The notes: generated from the sequence alone by a model not told the origin. Positions 48,948 through 58,435 are shown, numbered from the stretch's first letter. The stretch is DNA of 64,000 nt from Leeuwenhoekiella aestuarii (GCF_004104055.1 NZ_QOVJ01000001.1:310001-374000), one strand, 5' to 3'. Program-made: numbers and translations.

Positions 48948-51119
48948 GTGAATTTAAAAGAGTATAGCGCAAAGATTCTCCGTTTTATCAACAGCACCGA
49001 TTTCACTAAAGCGCTGTTGATAACCGCTGGTTTAGTGATTCCTATTTTAACGGGCTATCTTTTAGACGCACTCAGCGTGGGACTCGCCATAGGTACCGGG
49101 GTCATGTTTAGTTCGCCAAGTACCGTAACCGGAAGTCTGAAAAACAAACGCATCGGTATTGTAATTTCGGCTGTGCTGGGCGCACTCATCAGCCTTATAG
49201 GCAGTTATATTCCTCAAGTATACTGGGTACAATTACCCTATCTGGGGATCAGTATGTTTGCCCTTTCGCTGCTTTCGGTTTACGGGTTTCGAGCATCGCT
49301 CATCGGTTTTGCCGGACTCTTTGCTGTGGTCTTGAGCTTTGCGAATTTATCAGCCTCCGGTTTAAGTCCGGTAGAACGTTCTGTGTTCATTTTAATAGGG
49401 GGAATCTGGTATTTGATACTCACCCTTATCCATGACTTCATCGCCCCTAAAAAACAAATAGAAGAGCTTTTAGAAACAGCAGTAGCCTTGTGCGCCGGTT
49501 ATATTGAAGCACGCGGCGAATTCTTAAAGCAAGCTACCGATCGGGACACCGGACTCAATCGCTTATTTACCATTCAAAGCGAGTTTAATGAGCATCTGGA
49601 AAAATTAAGGGAGATCTTACTCATCAACCGACATGCTTCCGGAACCTCCAGCTATTACCGAAAGCGCTTTCTCATCTTAGGCGAACTCGTAGATCTATCG
49701 GAGCTCTCGCTTACCAGTCCCATTCCGCCGCGCAAAATGCATGACGTTTTAAAAAATTATCCCGAACAACTGGAAGCCTTTATTCAGCTGAATAAAGCGC
49801 AAAGCGAAAGTTTAAAACGCATCGCCCATACCAATCTTAAAAAACACGATGTTAATTTAAGTCCGCTGGACACTGCCTTAAAAAACACGGCGCAAGCTCT
49901 GGAGCGCTACCTGGAAAACAACGCGTGGGACAGCAACTACCTGGTGATTAAGAACCTGTATGAATTACAGGAAAAACAAGCACAGCGCATTCTGAGCATT
50001 GCAGACCTTCTGGACCGCAACAAGAGCGTCAAAAGCATCAATTCTGATGCTTCTAAAGAGGCTGAACATTATATAACCAGGCAAGATTACAGCTTTCAAT
50101 TGATCCTGCAGAACCTCAACCGGGACTCCCCCATCTTCCGGCACGCCTTGCGCATAGCCGTCACTGCAATACTGGGTTTTGGGTTAGGCAGCTTTTTTGA
50201 CGTTCAAAACCCGTATTGGATTTTACTCACCATTGTGGTGATTATGCGCCCCGGTTATGGCCTCACCAAACAACGTTCTAAACACCGTATCATCGGCACG
50301 CTCCTTGGCGCCGCGGTAGCTACGGGGATTGTTTATGTTTTTCAGGATGATAAAATGCTCTTTAGAATTCTGGCTATTTTAAGCTTTATTTTGGCTCAGG
50401 CCTCTTTGCAAAAAAACTACCGTACGGCTGCACTTTTTATCACCTTGAGTATCATTTTTGCTTATGCCCTTTTAAAGCCCGATGTGCTTTTGGTAATTCA
50501 ATACCGAGTGATCGACACCGCTCTGGGCGTAGTTCTTGCTGCACTGGCCAATGCTTTTTTATGGCCAACGAAAGAAGCCAAAACCCTTAAACAAAACCTT
50601 GCAGAAAGCCTGACAGCCAATCGCGATTACTTAAAAGCGATAGAAGTGCATTACGAGACTAAAGAAGCGATTGCGCTACACTATAAAATGGCTCGTAAAA
50701 AAGCATTTTTAGCAACTGCTGCTTTAAATGCGGGCGTACAACGCTTATTACAAGAGCCTAAAAGAACAGAAAAACTCACCGGGCAACTTTATGAACTGGC
50801 CGTACTCAATCACGCTTTTATAGGTGGATTAGCCTCGATAGGTACCTATCTTCGGGGGCACAATGTAACCCGTATGGATGATGCTTTTCACAACTATACC
50901 GCACCTATTTATCAGAATATGGATACGGCCATACACCTGCTGGAGCACAATACCAGCAATGCTGAAATGGTCACCGATACCGAAGCGTATTTTGGAAACT
51001 TATCATTTAAAGAAAAGAACGAGCAACTTTTTGAAACCCATATTCTCAGCGAACAATTAGAATCGCTTAAAAAACTGAGCGAGCAGTTTAACAAACACTT
51101 GAAAAATTTAAAAGGCTAG
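48948..51119 (+). CDS. FUSC/YccS-family inner-membrane protein
   Basis: 723 residues with two clusters of membrane helices: about 20-165 (ALLITAGLVIPILTGYLLDA, IGIVISAVLGALISLIGSYI) and about 400-535 (LRIAVTAILGFGLGSFFDVQ, NPYWILLTIVVIMRPGYGLT, RIIGTLLGAAVATGIVYVF), each followed by a helical cytoplasmic domain. This is the YccS/YhfK layout related to aromatic-acid exporters; transport role likely but substrate unknown. The first codon is GTG; no ATG occurs until well inside the first membrane helix group, so GTG 48948 is the sensible start. The upstream 90 bases hold a short frame ending in TAG that overlaps this start (noted separately). Confidence 0.88.
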   Translation: MNLKEYSAKILRFINSTDFTKALLITAGLVIPILTGYLLDALSVGLAIGTGVMFSSPSTVTGSLKNKRIGIVISAVLGALISLIGSYIPQVYWVQLPYLGISMFALSLLSVYGFRASLIGFAGLFAVVLSFANLSASGLSPVERSVFILIGGIWYLILTLIHDFIAPKKQIEELLETAVALCAGYIEARGEFLKQATDRDTGLNRLFTIQSEFNEHLEKLREILLINRHASGTSSYYRKRFLILGELVDLSELSLTSPIPPRKMHDVLKNYPEQLEAFIQLNKAQSESLKRIAHTNLKKHDVNLSPLDTALKNTAQALERYLENNAWDSNYLVIKNLYELQEKQAQRILSIADLLDRNKSVKSINSDASKEAEHYITRQDYSFQLILQNLNRDSPIFRHALRIAVTAILGFGLGSFFDVQNPYWILLTIVVIMRPGYGLTKQRSKHRIIGTLLGAAVATGIVYVFQDDKMLFRILAILSFILAQASLQKNYRTAALFITLSIIFAYALLKPDVLLVIQYRVIDTALGVVLAALANAFLWPTKEAKTLKQNLAESLTANRDYLKAIEVHYETKEAIALHYKMARKKAFLATAALNAGVQRLLQEPKRTEKLTGQLYELAVLNHAFIGGLASIGTYLRGHNVTRMDDAFHNYTAPIYQNMDTAIHLLEHNTSNAEMVTDTEAYFGNLSFKEKNEQLFETHILSEQLESLKKLSEQFNKHLKNLKG

Positions 51120-51122
51120 TTT

Positions 51123-52259
51123 TTAGATCGAATTGAGAATCGCAGCGGCTTTAAGCAGGGTTTTTTCTTCCTTAGCAAAGCAAAAACGCAGCAATTGATC
51201 GTCTTTCCCATCCACGTTAAATACTGAAACCGGAATACTTGCGAGTCCGTTTTCTTTAGTCAGGCGTTCTGCAAATTCGGGTGCAGGTTCTTCTGTAATT
51301 GCACTGTAATCCAACACTTGAAAATAAGTTCCCGCTGAAGGGGTAAATTGAAATCGCGAGTCTGCAATCGCCTCGATAAATACATCCCGCTTTCGTTGGT
51401 AAAACGCGGCCAGATCCAAATAATGCCGGGATTCTTCTAAATAGGTTGCCAAAGCGACCTGCGTAGGATGATGCACACAAAACACGGTGTTCTGATGTAC
51501 GTTCCTGAATTCGTGCATCAATGCTTTAGGTGCCAGGCAATAACCGATTTTCCAACCGGTGGTGTGAAAGGTTTTGCCAAAGGAAGCGGTGATCAGGGAA
51601 CGCTCTGCCAATCCCGGAACGCTTACGACGCTTTGATGCTGCTGGTTATCAAAAACAATATGTTCGTACACCTCATCACTCAAGATCAGGATATCTGTAC
51701 CCCGCACTAATGCTTCCAGACGTTCTAAGTCGGCTTTCTGAAAGATCATCCCACTGGGATTGTGCGGATTGTTGATGATCAACATTCGGGTTTTTGGGGT
51801 AATAGCCGCTGCTACCGCATCCCAATTGATCGTAGTATACGGCGCTTCTAACTGCACCGGAACCGGAACACCCCCCTGTACTAAAATCGTAGGTTCGTAC
51901 GTATCATAAGCCGGTTTCAATACAATTACCTCATCATCACGATGCACAAATGCGGTAATAGCCACATACAAGGCTTCAGAAGCACCCACGGTCAGGGTGA
52001 TTTCAGATTCCGGATCGTAATACTTACCCCTTAGTTCCTGAACCAATGCTGCAATCTTTTCGCGTAGGCGTAAATTACCCGCTAACGGGGCATACTGATT
52101 GTGACCCGCTTGCATCGCTTCGGTTACCAGTTGGATCAAAGCCGGATCGGTATCAAAATCAGGAAATCCCTGAGAGAGGTTGAGCGCACCGTACTCGGCT
52201 GCCAGTTTACTCATCACTGCAAAGATAGAAAGCTTGCTATCGGGTAGTTTACTACGCAT
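51123..52259 (-). CDS. PLP-dependent aminotransferase, methionine aminotransferase type
   Basis: Class I fold-type aminotransferase of the YbdL/kynurenine-aminotransferase group, 378 residues. Visible: LNLSQGFPDFDTDPALIQLV, the cofactor/carboxylate loop VGASEALYVA, INNPHNPSGMIF (Asn), LSDEVYEH (Asp and Tyr) and the Schiff-base Lys in TASFGKTFHTTGWKIGYC. Likely acts on methionine or a similar hydrophobic/aromatic amino acid, perhaps in methionine salvage. The upstream DUF3109 gene ends on its first base (TAATG), so they are co-translated. Convergent with the FUSC gene, 3 bases apart. Confidence 0.92.
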   Translation of the reverse strand: MRSKLPDSKLSIFAVMSKLAAEYGALNLSQGFPDFDTDPALIQLVTEAMQAGHNQYAPLAGNLRLREKIAALVQELRGKYYDPESEITLTVGASEALYVAITAFVHRDDEVIVLKPAYDTYEPTILVQGGVPVPVQLEAPYTTINWDAVAAAITPKTRMLIINNPHNPSGMIFQKADLERLEALVRGTDILILSDEVYEHIVFDNQQHQSVVSVPGLAERSLITASFGKTFHTTGWKIGYCLAPKALMHEFRNVHQNTVFCVHHPTQVALATYLEESRHYLDLAAFYQRKRDVFIEAIADSRFQFTPSAGTYFQVLDYSAITEEPAPEFAERLTKENGLASIPVSVFNVDGKDDQLLRFCFAKEEKTLLKAAAILNSI

Positions 52260-52831
52260 TAGTCTTTTCTAAAGTGGTCTGCTACCGCTTCCAACTCTTC
52301 ATACCATTGCTCACCAAATTTACGGATCAATGCATCTTTAGTAAACTTATAAACCGGTACTTGCAGTTCTTTACCCAGGCTGCAGGCATCATCACAAATA
52401 GGCCATTTGTGGTAATTTACTGCCGTAAACTTTGAATACTCCTGCAAACGCACAGGATACAAATGACACGAAATAGGCTTTCTAAAGTCAACTTCACCGG
52501 CATTAAACGCATCTTCAATACCGCAAGATGCAACCCCTTCCTTGGTAAAGGTTACGTATGCACACTCAGCCCCGTTAACTAAAGGAGTTTCCAACTCCTC
52601 TAAATCGGTTTCAATATGCGTGCCTTGTGCCTCGATAGCCGCAATGCCTTCTTCCCGTAAAAAGGGTTTGACTTTAGGATAAATAGCTTTAAGAATAGCT
52701 ACTTCGTTAGGTTCTAAAGGAGCCCCCGCCTCACCGGCAACACAACACTCCCCTTTACACGCGGAAAGATTACACACAAAATCCTTTTGAATGACCTCTT
52801 CTGAAACTATGGTTTGATCTATTTGAAACAT
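52259..52831 (-). CDS. DUF3109 family protein
   Basis: 190 residues from MFQIDQTIVSEEVIQKDFVC. Cys-rich N-terminus CNLSACKGECC, followed by EPNEVAILKAIYP, then GIEDAF and KPISCHLYPVRL with another Cys pair and CDDACSLG. The Cys pattern could bind zinc or an iron-sulfur cluster; function is unknown though the family is widely kept in Bacteroidetes. The frame can be extended five codons to 52846 but that runs into the -7 element at 52836-52843, so I use 52831. First of a two-gene operon. Confidence 0.92.
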   Translation of the reverse strand: MFQIDQTIVSEEVIQKDFVCNLSACKGECCVAGEAGAPLEPNEVAILKAIYPKVKPFLREEGIAAIEAQGTHIETDLEELETPLVNGAECAYVTFTKEGVASCGIEDAFNAGEVDFRKPISCHLYPVRLQEYSKFTAVNYHKWPICDDACSLGKELQVPVYKFTKDALIRKFGEQWYEELEAVADHFRKD

Positions 52832-52835
52832 AGCG

Positions 52836-52843
52836 CAAAGATA
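52836..52843 (-). promoter_or_regulatory. -7 element abutting the DUF3109 start
   Basis: TATCTTTG on the minus strand, four bases before the ATG at 52831, the same spacing as before dxs. It would give a leaderless or nearly leaderless mRNA. Confidence 0.5.
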
Positions 52844-53004
52844 CATTTTCTACAGAAGTGCGTCTGCGCATGAGCGCTTAAGATACTGCCCGATTTTAAA
52901 TCATATAACAATCGCATTTTAAGGGGGTTTTAAGCGAAAAACCTTCAGGTTATCTCTATGTTAAATCTAGCCGTTAAACTTATTATATATCAAATAAATA
53001 GATG

Positions 53005-53012
53005 TAATTTTG
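53005..53012 (+). promoter_or_regulatory. -7 element upstream of the MarC-type gene
   Basis: TAATTTTG, an exact TAnnTTTG match 25 bases before the ATG at 53038; a purine-rich AAAAAAAGGAACG lies just ahead of the start. Confidence 0.5.
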
Positions 53013-53037
53013 CGCCCTCTTTAAAAAAAGGAACGAT

Positions 53038-53610
53038 ATGGCATTTGATATTAAAGAAATCGTAACGGCAACGATGATCTTGTTTGCAATTATTGATATC
53101 ATCGGTAGCATCCCCATCATCATTGGTTTACGTGAAAAAGTAGGACACATTCAGAGTGAGAAGGCTTCTATTGTAGCTGCCGTTCTTATGGTATTGTTTT
53201 TATTTGTGGGTAAAGAGATCCTTACTTTAATAGGTATTGACGTAAACTCGTTTGCAGTAGCAGGTTCGTTTATTATTTTCTTCATTGCTTTAGAGATGAT
53301 CTTGGGTATTTCACTTTATAAAGACGATGCTCCGGAGACTGCCAGTGTGGTCCCCCTTGCCTTCCCACTCGTAGCCGGTGCCGGCACCATGACCTCCTTA
53401 CTTTCGATGCGTGCAGAGTATGCCGTAGAAAACATCATTGTGGCGATCATCATCAACATTCTTTTTGTGTATGCCGTCTTGAAAGCATCGGGAAGAATCG
53501 GAAAAATCCTAGGAAAACAGGGAATTAATATCATACGCAAAATCTTTGGTGTAATTTTGCTGGCGATGGCTGTAAAGCTGTTTACAACAAATATTCAAGG
53601 ACTTTTTTAA
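53038..53610 (+). CDS. MarC-family integral membrane protein
   Basis: 190 residues, six hydrophobic helices (FAIIDIIGSIPIIIGLREKV, VAAVLMVLFLFVGKEILTLI, VAGSFIIFFIALEMILGISL, PLAFPLVAGAGTMTSLLSM, IIVAIIINILFVYAVLKASG, IIRKIFGVILLAMAVKLFTT). This is the MarC/UPF0056 pattern with the PLAxPLxAGPG-like segment. Early claims linking MarC to antibiotic resistance were not upheld; the function remains open. Followed after 9 bases by a small membrane protein. Confidence 0.9.
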   Translation: MAFDIKEIVTATMILFAIIDIIGSIPIIIGLREKVGHIQSEKASIVAAVLMVLFLFVGKEILTLIGIDVNSFAVAGSFIIFFIALEMILGISLYKDDAPETASVVPLAFPLVAGAGTMTSLLSMRAEYAVENIIVAIIINILFVYAVLKASGRIGKILGKQGINIIRKIFGVILLAMAVKLFTTNIQGLF

Positions 53611-53619
53611 ATACACCCC

Positions 53620-53841
53620 ATGAAAATCGCACTTTATATCATACTTGGCCTGGCAAGCGCATTGCTTATTTTTAATCTTACTAAAATTGATTATAGTGCT
53701 CCGTTTGAAGGAAATAGTATGGTAGGCGTTATTTCAGTTATCGCGTGTCTGTGTGCTATTTTGCTGGTTGTAATCCTGATGATCTCCAGAAAGATTGCTG
53801 TTAAAAACAAAGAATTAAAAAGAAAGCCCAAGAACCAATAA
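53620..53841 (+). CDS. Small two-helix membrane protein
   Basis: 73 residues with two hydrophobic helices (ALYIILGLASALLIFNLTKI and SVIACLCAILLVVILMISRK) and a basic tail. Very likely co-transcribed with the MarC-type gene. No named family; similar small proteins recur after marC in flavobacteria as far as I recall. Confidence 0.75.
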   Translation: MKIALYIILGLASALLIFNLTKIDYSAPFEGNSMVGVISVIACLCAILLVVILMISRKIAVKNKELKRKPKNQ

Positions 53842-53858
53842 ACGCAGGGTTGTTCTCT

Positions 53859-54152
53859 TTAAAGTAGCGTGACCAAAGTAGGATTTATAAACTCATATAC
53901 GATACCGGCTAAAAAAGTAAATATCGCCAATACCAAAAAGATCTTGTGTAGTTTTTGAAAAACCAAAGTCCGCTTGAGCTTTTTGCGCATCTTCCGGTTT
54001 TCTATCTTAAGCATCTGCTCTTTGATCTCTTCTTCGGAAAGATAAAATGGACTCACAGAAATACCACTGGAAATCAATATGTTTGCACTGTTATCTAGCA
54101 ATCTAAAAATCGCTGCAATGCAAAAGACAAATATGGAAGCTATGATAACCAT
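53859..54152 (-). CDS. Small membrane-associated protein behind the CtpA-type protease
   Basis: 97 residues: N-terminal hydrophobic helix (MVIIASIFVFCIAAIF), a charged middle with a helical acidic/basic segment (YLSEEEIKEQMLKIENRKMR), and a second helix (IFLVLAIFTFLAGIVYEF). Unknown function. Its ATG overlaps the protease stop by one base (TAATG), so it is the third gene of a tight operon. Confidence 0.75.
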   Translation of the reverse strand: MVIIASIFVFCIAAIFRLLDNSANILISSGISVSPFYLSEEEIKEQMLKIENRKMRKKLKRTLVFQKLHKIFLVLAIFTFLAGIVYEFINPTLVTLL

Positions 54153-55741
54153 TACTCGTTTCTACTTAAGGCTATTATTTTCTGAATAGCTGCATCTTCT
54201 TCATTAATAAGTTTTTCAAAAACCGTATTACCAAAAAGTTGCTGCGCCATTACGGCCTTAAGATACCGCTTTAAATCATTTTTGTAATCTTTTACCCGAA
54301 TTTTAAGATTTCTACGGTTCATATACGTTACAAAATCCTGAATACTGGCATCAGATATAGTAACCTCCTCATTAAAAGCCTCTAACGACAGACTGTTGTA
54401 ATACGGGCGGCGCTTTTCAATCAATTCAAAAATAAAGCGCGACATATATCCCGCGCGCAACGCATAGGTAATCGCTTCTTTCTCATAATTAGTATCCTTC
54501 GGGATAAACACATCCGGGATGATACCGCCACCTCCGTAAACCACTTTTCCTCCCGGAGTTACATACCGCAGACTGTCTGCTACGGTGATGCTGTCTACAC
54601 TTTGCATCTCCCCGTTTTTATAGCGCGATAAGTAATCTTCATAGTAGGCTTTATTACCATCTGCATACGGGCGTTGAATGCTTCTGCCTGTAGGGGTATA
54701 GTACCGTGCAATAGTCAGGCGCACAGCACTACCATCACCCAACTCCATCTCGCGTTGCACCAGTCCTTTACCAAACGAGCGTCTTCCTACAATGACACCC
54801 CTGTCGTTATCTTGCAAGGCACCTGCAACAATCTCACTGGCCGAAGCAGAGTTCTCATTGATCAGGACATATACCTTACCTTGCTCAAACTCCCCTGCAT
54901 CAGTAGCATACGCATTTTCTATTTTTCCCGTTTTGTTTTTAGTAAACAGAATGAGTTTATCTTCCTTTAAAAACTGATCGGCTATTTGTTCTGCCGCCGA
55001 AATATACCCTCCCGGATTACCGCGCAAATCTAAGATCAACTCTTTAGCTCCTTTCCGCTTCAGCGAAAGAATGGCTTTTTCAAACTCCTGAGGTGTACTT
55101 TCGGCAAATCGATTGATTTTGATATAGCCCAGCGTGTCGGTTGCCATATACGAAGCATCAACGCTTTTTAAAGGCACAACGGCACGGGTCACCGTAAAAT
55201 CTAATAAACCCTTAACTCCGGGGCGCTTTACTTTAAGAGCCACCTTAGTGTTCGCCTTGCCTTTTAACTGGTTGGTAATCGAATCATCAGCAACAATAGC
55301 ACCCGTTAAGGGTTGTCCATCTGCCGCTACAATACGATCGCCACCTCGAATACCTACTTTTTCACTAGGCCCGCCGGGAATGGCTTGTATGACAGCTATA
55401 CTGTCTTTAAAATTGTAAAAGCTGATCCCGATGCCTACGAAGTCTCCTTTCATACTCTCGTTCACCTGCTGCAATTCGCTCGGGGGAATATACACGGAAT
55501 GCGGATCGAGATTCTCCAGAATTCCATTTACAGTAACTTCAACAATAGAATCGGTATTTATAGGATCTACATACTCATAGTCGATGTAATCAATGAGCCG
55601 GTTGAGTTTTTCTTTCTTGGAGTTCCCCCCTAGAATGTTGGTGGGATTGTTGCTGTAATTAAACTGACTGCCAATGTAGATGCCCAAAGCGACAGCGACG
55701 CAGAAGAATATGGGTAGGTATTTTTTTTGGTAACCTGCCAT
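54152..55741 (-). CDS. S41-family C-terminal processing peptidase (CtpA type)
   Basis: 529 residues. N-terminal signal/anchor helix (FFCVAVALGIYIGSQF), a CtpA N-domain, a PDZ domain (about 90-165; KGDFVGIGISFYNFKDSIAV, PSEKVGIRGGDRIVAADG), the tail-specific protease domain with LRGNPGGYIS, the catalytic Ser in NENSASASEIVAGALQD and the Lys in RRSFGKG, then a helical C-terminal domain. Works in the periplasm, cutting proteins from their C-terminal ends. Operon: dCMP deaminase, this gene, small membrane protein, with one-base overlaps on both sides. Confidence 0.95.
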   Translation of the reverse strand: MAGYQKKYLPIFFCVAVALGIYIGSQFNYSNNPTNILGGNSKKEKLNRLIDYIDYEYVDPINTDSIVEVTVNGILENLDPHSVYIPPSELQQVNESMKGDFVGIGISFYNFKDSIAVIQAIPGGPSEKVGIRGGDRIVAADGQPLTGAIVADDSITNQLKGKANTKVALKVKRPGVKGLLDFTVTRAVVPLKSVDASYMATDTLGYIKINRFAESTPQEFEKAILSLKRKGAKELILDLRGNPGGYISAAEQIADQFLKEDKLILFTKNKTGKIENAYATDAGEFEQGKVYVLINENSASASEIVAGALQDNDRGVIVGRRSFGKGLVQREMELGDGSAVRLTIARYYTPTGRSIQRPYADGNKAYYEDYLSRYKNGEMQSVDSITVADSLRYVTPGGKVVYGGGGIIPDVFIPKDTNYEKEAITYALRAGYMSRFIFELIEKRRPYYNSLSLEAFNEEVTISDASIQDFVTYMNRRNLKIRVKDYKNDLKRYLKAVMAQQLFGNTVFEKLINEEDAAIQKIIALSRNE

Positions 55742-56181
55742 TATTCGTCAATATTTTCAATACAAGCTACCTGTACTCCCGCGCGTTTTAAGAAATCAAT
55801 TCCGCTGGGATCTTTATAGGCTTTATTAAAAACCACCCGTTTGATACCCGCCTGGTGCACCAGTTTACTGCATTCGGTGCAAGGAGACAAGGTAATGTAA
55901 AGGGTAGCCCCCACACAAGCCTGTGTAGAAGAAGCTACTTTGAGTATTGCATTGGCTTCCGCATGAAGCACATACCACTTGGTATAGCCCTCTTCATCTT
56001 CACATACATTTTCAAAACCCGTAGGGGTACCGTTATAGCCGTCAGAGATGATCATCTTATCCTTAACGATAAGCGCGCCCACTTGTTTTCTTTTACAGTA
56101 AGAAAGTTTTGCCCATTCGCGTGCCATACGTAAATAAGCGATATCGTACGTGCGTTGTTTATCTGAAGTAATTAAAGACAT
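55741..56181 (-). CDS. Deoxycytidylate (dCMP) deaminase
   Basis: 146 residues. Zinc-dependent deaminase: HAEANAIL (His73, catalytic Glu75) and PCTECS (Cys101, Cys104), with SDGYNGTPTGFENVC and the KRKQVGALIV segment typical of dCMP deaminase/ComEB. It turns dCMP to dUMP for dTTP synthesis; dCTP and dTTP act as regulators in this family. First gene in the operon with the CtpA-type protease, whose start it overlaps by one base. Confidence 0.93.
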   Translation of the reverse strand: MSLITSDKQRTYDIAYLRMAREWAKLSYCKRKQVGALIVKDKMIISDGYNGTPTGFENVCEDEEGYTKWYVLHAEANAILKVASSTQACVGATLYITLSPCTECSKLVHQAGIKRVVFNKAYKDPSGIDFLKRAGVQVACIENIDE

Positions 56182-56268
56182 ATATTTATAAAACCGTACT
56201 TGAAGTACAAGCTGTTAAGCTTGCGAAGATAAAAAACTTAAGGTGCATAACATCCTCTAAAAAATGCT

Positions 56269-56853
56269 TTACCACGGATAATTAGCCATTAACATTGGGA
56301 TTACCATACCGATGACCACTGCCGAAATAAACAAACACCAGTCTCTCCTTGAAAATCTAAAGATCGTCTGACAGATAAAACCTAAGATCAAAACAACCAA
56401 TACAATGATGATCTGAGCAGCTTCGATACCCAATCCGAATTCTAACAGCGGTAAGATTTTACTTGATAAATGCGCGGTCAACGATTTAAAAAAGGACGAG
56501 AAGCCTAACCCATGTATGAGCCCAAAGAAAAGTGCTGTAATAAACAATACGCCCAGTTTATCTTTATGAGCTCCTCTGCCGGCGGTAAATACATTGTATA
56601 ACGCCGAGACAAAAATGGTAACCGGGATCAAAAACTCTATAATCCCCCGATCTACACTAACAACGCCATAAACAGCCAGAATCATTGCGGTCATATGACC
56701 TACTGTAAACAACGTAACCATTAAGAGCACACGCCTCCAATCTTTAAAGACATAAGGCACCGTCAATACAATTAGAAATAAAACATGGTCGTACGCCTTG
56801 TAGTCTAAAACATGCTCTAGACCTATTTTAAAATAAAACCAAAAATCTGACAT
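56269..56853 (-). CDS. HupE/UreJ family membrane protein
   Basis: 194 residues from MSDFWFYFKIGLEHVLDYKA. Metal-binding-type His near the N-terminus (GLEHVLDYKAYDHVLF), six or seven membrane helices, TVGHMTAMILAVYG and LFFGLIHGLGFSSFFKSL, the two His-containing HupE signatures. HupE/UreJ proteins are thought to transport nickel or another metal; no hydrogenase or urease gene is here. The longer frame to 56877 would include the -7 element, so I start at 56853. Confidence 0.88.
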   Translation of the reverse strand: MSDFWFYFKIGLEHVLDYKAYDHVLFLIVLTVPYVFKDWRRVLLMVTLFTVGHMTAMILAVYGVVSVDRGIIEFLIPVTIFVSALYNVFTAGRGAHKDKLGVLFITALFFGLIHGLGFSSFFKSLTAHLSSKILPLLEFGLGIEAAQIIIVLVVLILGFICQTIFRFSRRDWCLFISAVVIGMVIPMLMANYPW

Positions 56854-56874
56854 AAATAAAACTTGCAATTTCAC

Positions 56875-56882
56875 CAAAACTA
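56875..56882 (-). promoter_or_regulatory. -7 element upstream of the HupE-type gene
   Basis: TAGTTTTG on the minus strand, an exact TAnnTTTG match 21 bases before the chosen ATG. Confidence 0.5.
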
Positions 56883-56982
56883 CAATTATTTCCCAAAGTT
56901 GCTGTGTTAAACGTTAAACTATGTCTAAACAGAAATCTAAAAAATTAAGGCTTTCGTAATTTCATTTTTTAAAACCAAACCT

Positions 56983-57432
56983 ATGCATCGCTTCTCCAAA
57001 CTTATAGCGCCCGTATTTCTCACACTCCTACTCGTAAGTTGCGGTGCAACACCCGGGTTTACCTCCAGTCAGGATACCACATTACCCAATGCACCAGACT
57101 ATACGTATATAGATACGAAAGGCAATGTGTATTCCATCAGTACCAAAAAGCTCATTTACGATCCGGTTTCTGAAGACAATACGATAGACGGTTTGGATGA
57201 TGAAGGCAGGCATCTGGAGTTGAATATAGCGCTTAATGATTATGCAAAAATGGCTGCCGCTTGTGAACAACAGTTAACCACTCCTCAGAAAGAACTTCCT
57301 GCGAATTATACCGGTTATGTGATTCCCACATTAACCCGAAAAACCGCTGAAGAAACGGAGCAAATCGACCTCAGCATCAAAGCGGTAGACGAACTGGATT
57401 ATATCATAAAACCCTTTTTAAAAGATGAATAA
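56983..57432 (+). CDS. Hypothetical lipoprotein upstream of the YihY gene
   Basis: 149 residues with lipobox LLVSCGA (Cys20). Short acidic mature part without known domain; it has the segments PDYTYIDTKGNVYSISTKKL and HLELNIALNDYAKMAAACEQ. Divergent from the HupE gene. It overlaps the YihY-type gene by eight bases, so the two are co-translated and may work together in the envelope. Confidence 0.75.
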   Translation: MHRFSKLIAPVFLTLLLVSCGATPGFTSSQDTTLPNAPDYTYIDTKGNVYSISTKKLIYDPVSEDNTIDGLDDEGRHLELNIALNDYAKMAAACEQQLTTPQKELPANYTGYVIPTLTRKTAEETEQIDLSIKAVDELDYIIKPFLKDE

Positions 57433-58435
57433 ACCCAAAAACCCCATACTCAAAAAAGGGTTTGAGTTTTTCATCTTTATGAAAAATACCTATCTGGCCT
57501 GGGATCGTAACGATCCCTTTGCCAAGAGTGCCATCATTGCCTATTACACCTTGTTCTCGCTACCTTCACTCCTCATGATTGTCACCTCAATCGCAAGCGC
57601 GTTTGTAGGTACAAAAGCGGTACAGGGGCGTATTCACGATGAAATCGCCCGTTTTATCAGTCCGCAAGTAGCCGTTTCTATTGAAGAAATGATAGGCAAT
57701 GTCACCTTACAAGATGATAACTGGATCACGCTGATCATCAGTATAGCTGCATTGATTTATGGTGCAACCGGAGTCTTTTTTCAGATGAAGAAGACGATGA
57801 ATACCATCTGGAATGTCACTGAAAAAAACCAAAATTTCAAACGCATGCTCATCAACCGGGCTATTGCTTTTGGGATGGTTTTGGTTTTAGGTTTTATGCT
57901 TTTGGTAGCCTTTGTAGTAACCATATTACTCAACTTACTCACCGATTATCTGGCGCAGTTCGCCCCCGTAATTACAGTCATTTTTGCCGATGCACTACGC
58001 TTTTTGATTTCGTTTATATTCATCGCATCACTTTTTGCAGCAATCTTTAAGATTTTGCCTGATGTCAAAATGGGTTACAAGACCACCGTTTTAGGAGCAA
58101 GTATTACGGCGATTCTTTTTCTAATAGGAGAAAGCCTGTTGGGCTATTATTTTTCCAGTAGTAATCCTGCTTCGGTATATGGTGGCGCGGCGTCTATTGT
58201 ACTTATGCTGCTCTGGGTAAACTACACCTGCCTGATCTTGTTTTTTGGGGCTGAAATCACCGTACAATATGCATTGGTTAAAAAGCATAAGATCGTACCG
58301 AGTAAGCACGCAGAATTTGCGCATACTGAAGAAACCAAAGCCCTGCGCGAGAAACAAAAACAGCTTGATGCCGATAAAAAAAAAGCGATCGAATTAGCAA
58401 CCAATCCTGAAGAACCTAAGGATCCTAATTCTTAA
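57425..58435 (+). CDS. YihY/virulence factor BrkB-family inner-membrane protein
   Basis: 336 residues. Six hydrophobic helices; IIAYYTLFSLPSLLMIVTSI, YGATGVFFQMKKTMNTIWNV, LPDVKMGYKTTVLGASITAI and VYGGAASIVLMLLWVNYTCL with LILFFGAEIT are the family signatures. A charged Lys/Glu-rich tail follows (REKQKQLDADKKKAIELATN). Formerly annotated as ribonuclease BN by mistake. Role unknown, perhaps lipid or envelope-related transport. The last 11 bases overlap the convergent endonuclease gene. Confidence 0.9.
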   Translation: MNKPKNPILKKGFEFFIFMKNTYLAWDRNDPFAKSAIIAYYTLFSLPSLLMIVTSIASAFVGTKAVQGRIHDEIARFISPQVAVSIEEMIGNVTLQDDNWITLIISIAALIYGATGVFFQMKKTMNTIWNVTEKNQNFKRMLINRAIAFGMVLVLGFMLLVAFVVTILLNLLTDYLAQFAPVITVIFADALRFLISFIFIASLFAAIFKILPDVKMGYKTTVLGASITAILFLIGESLLGYYFSSSNPASVYGGAASIVLMLLWVNYTCLILFFGAEITVQYALVKKHKIVPSKHAEFAHTEETKALREKQKQLDADKKKAIELATNPEEPKDPNS

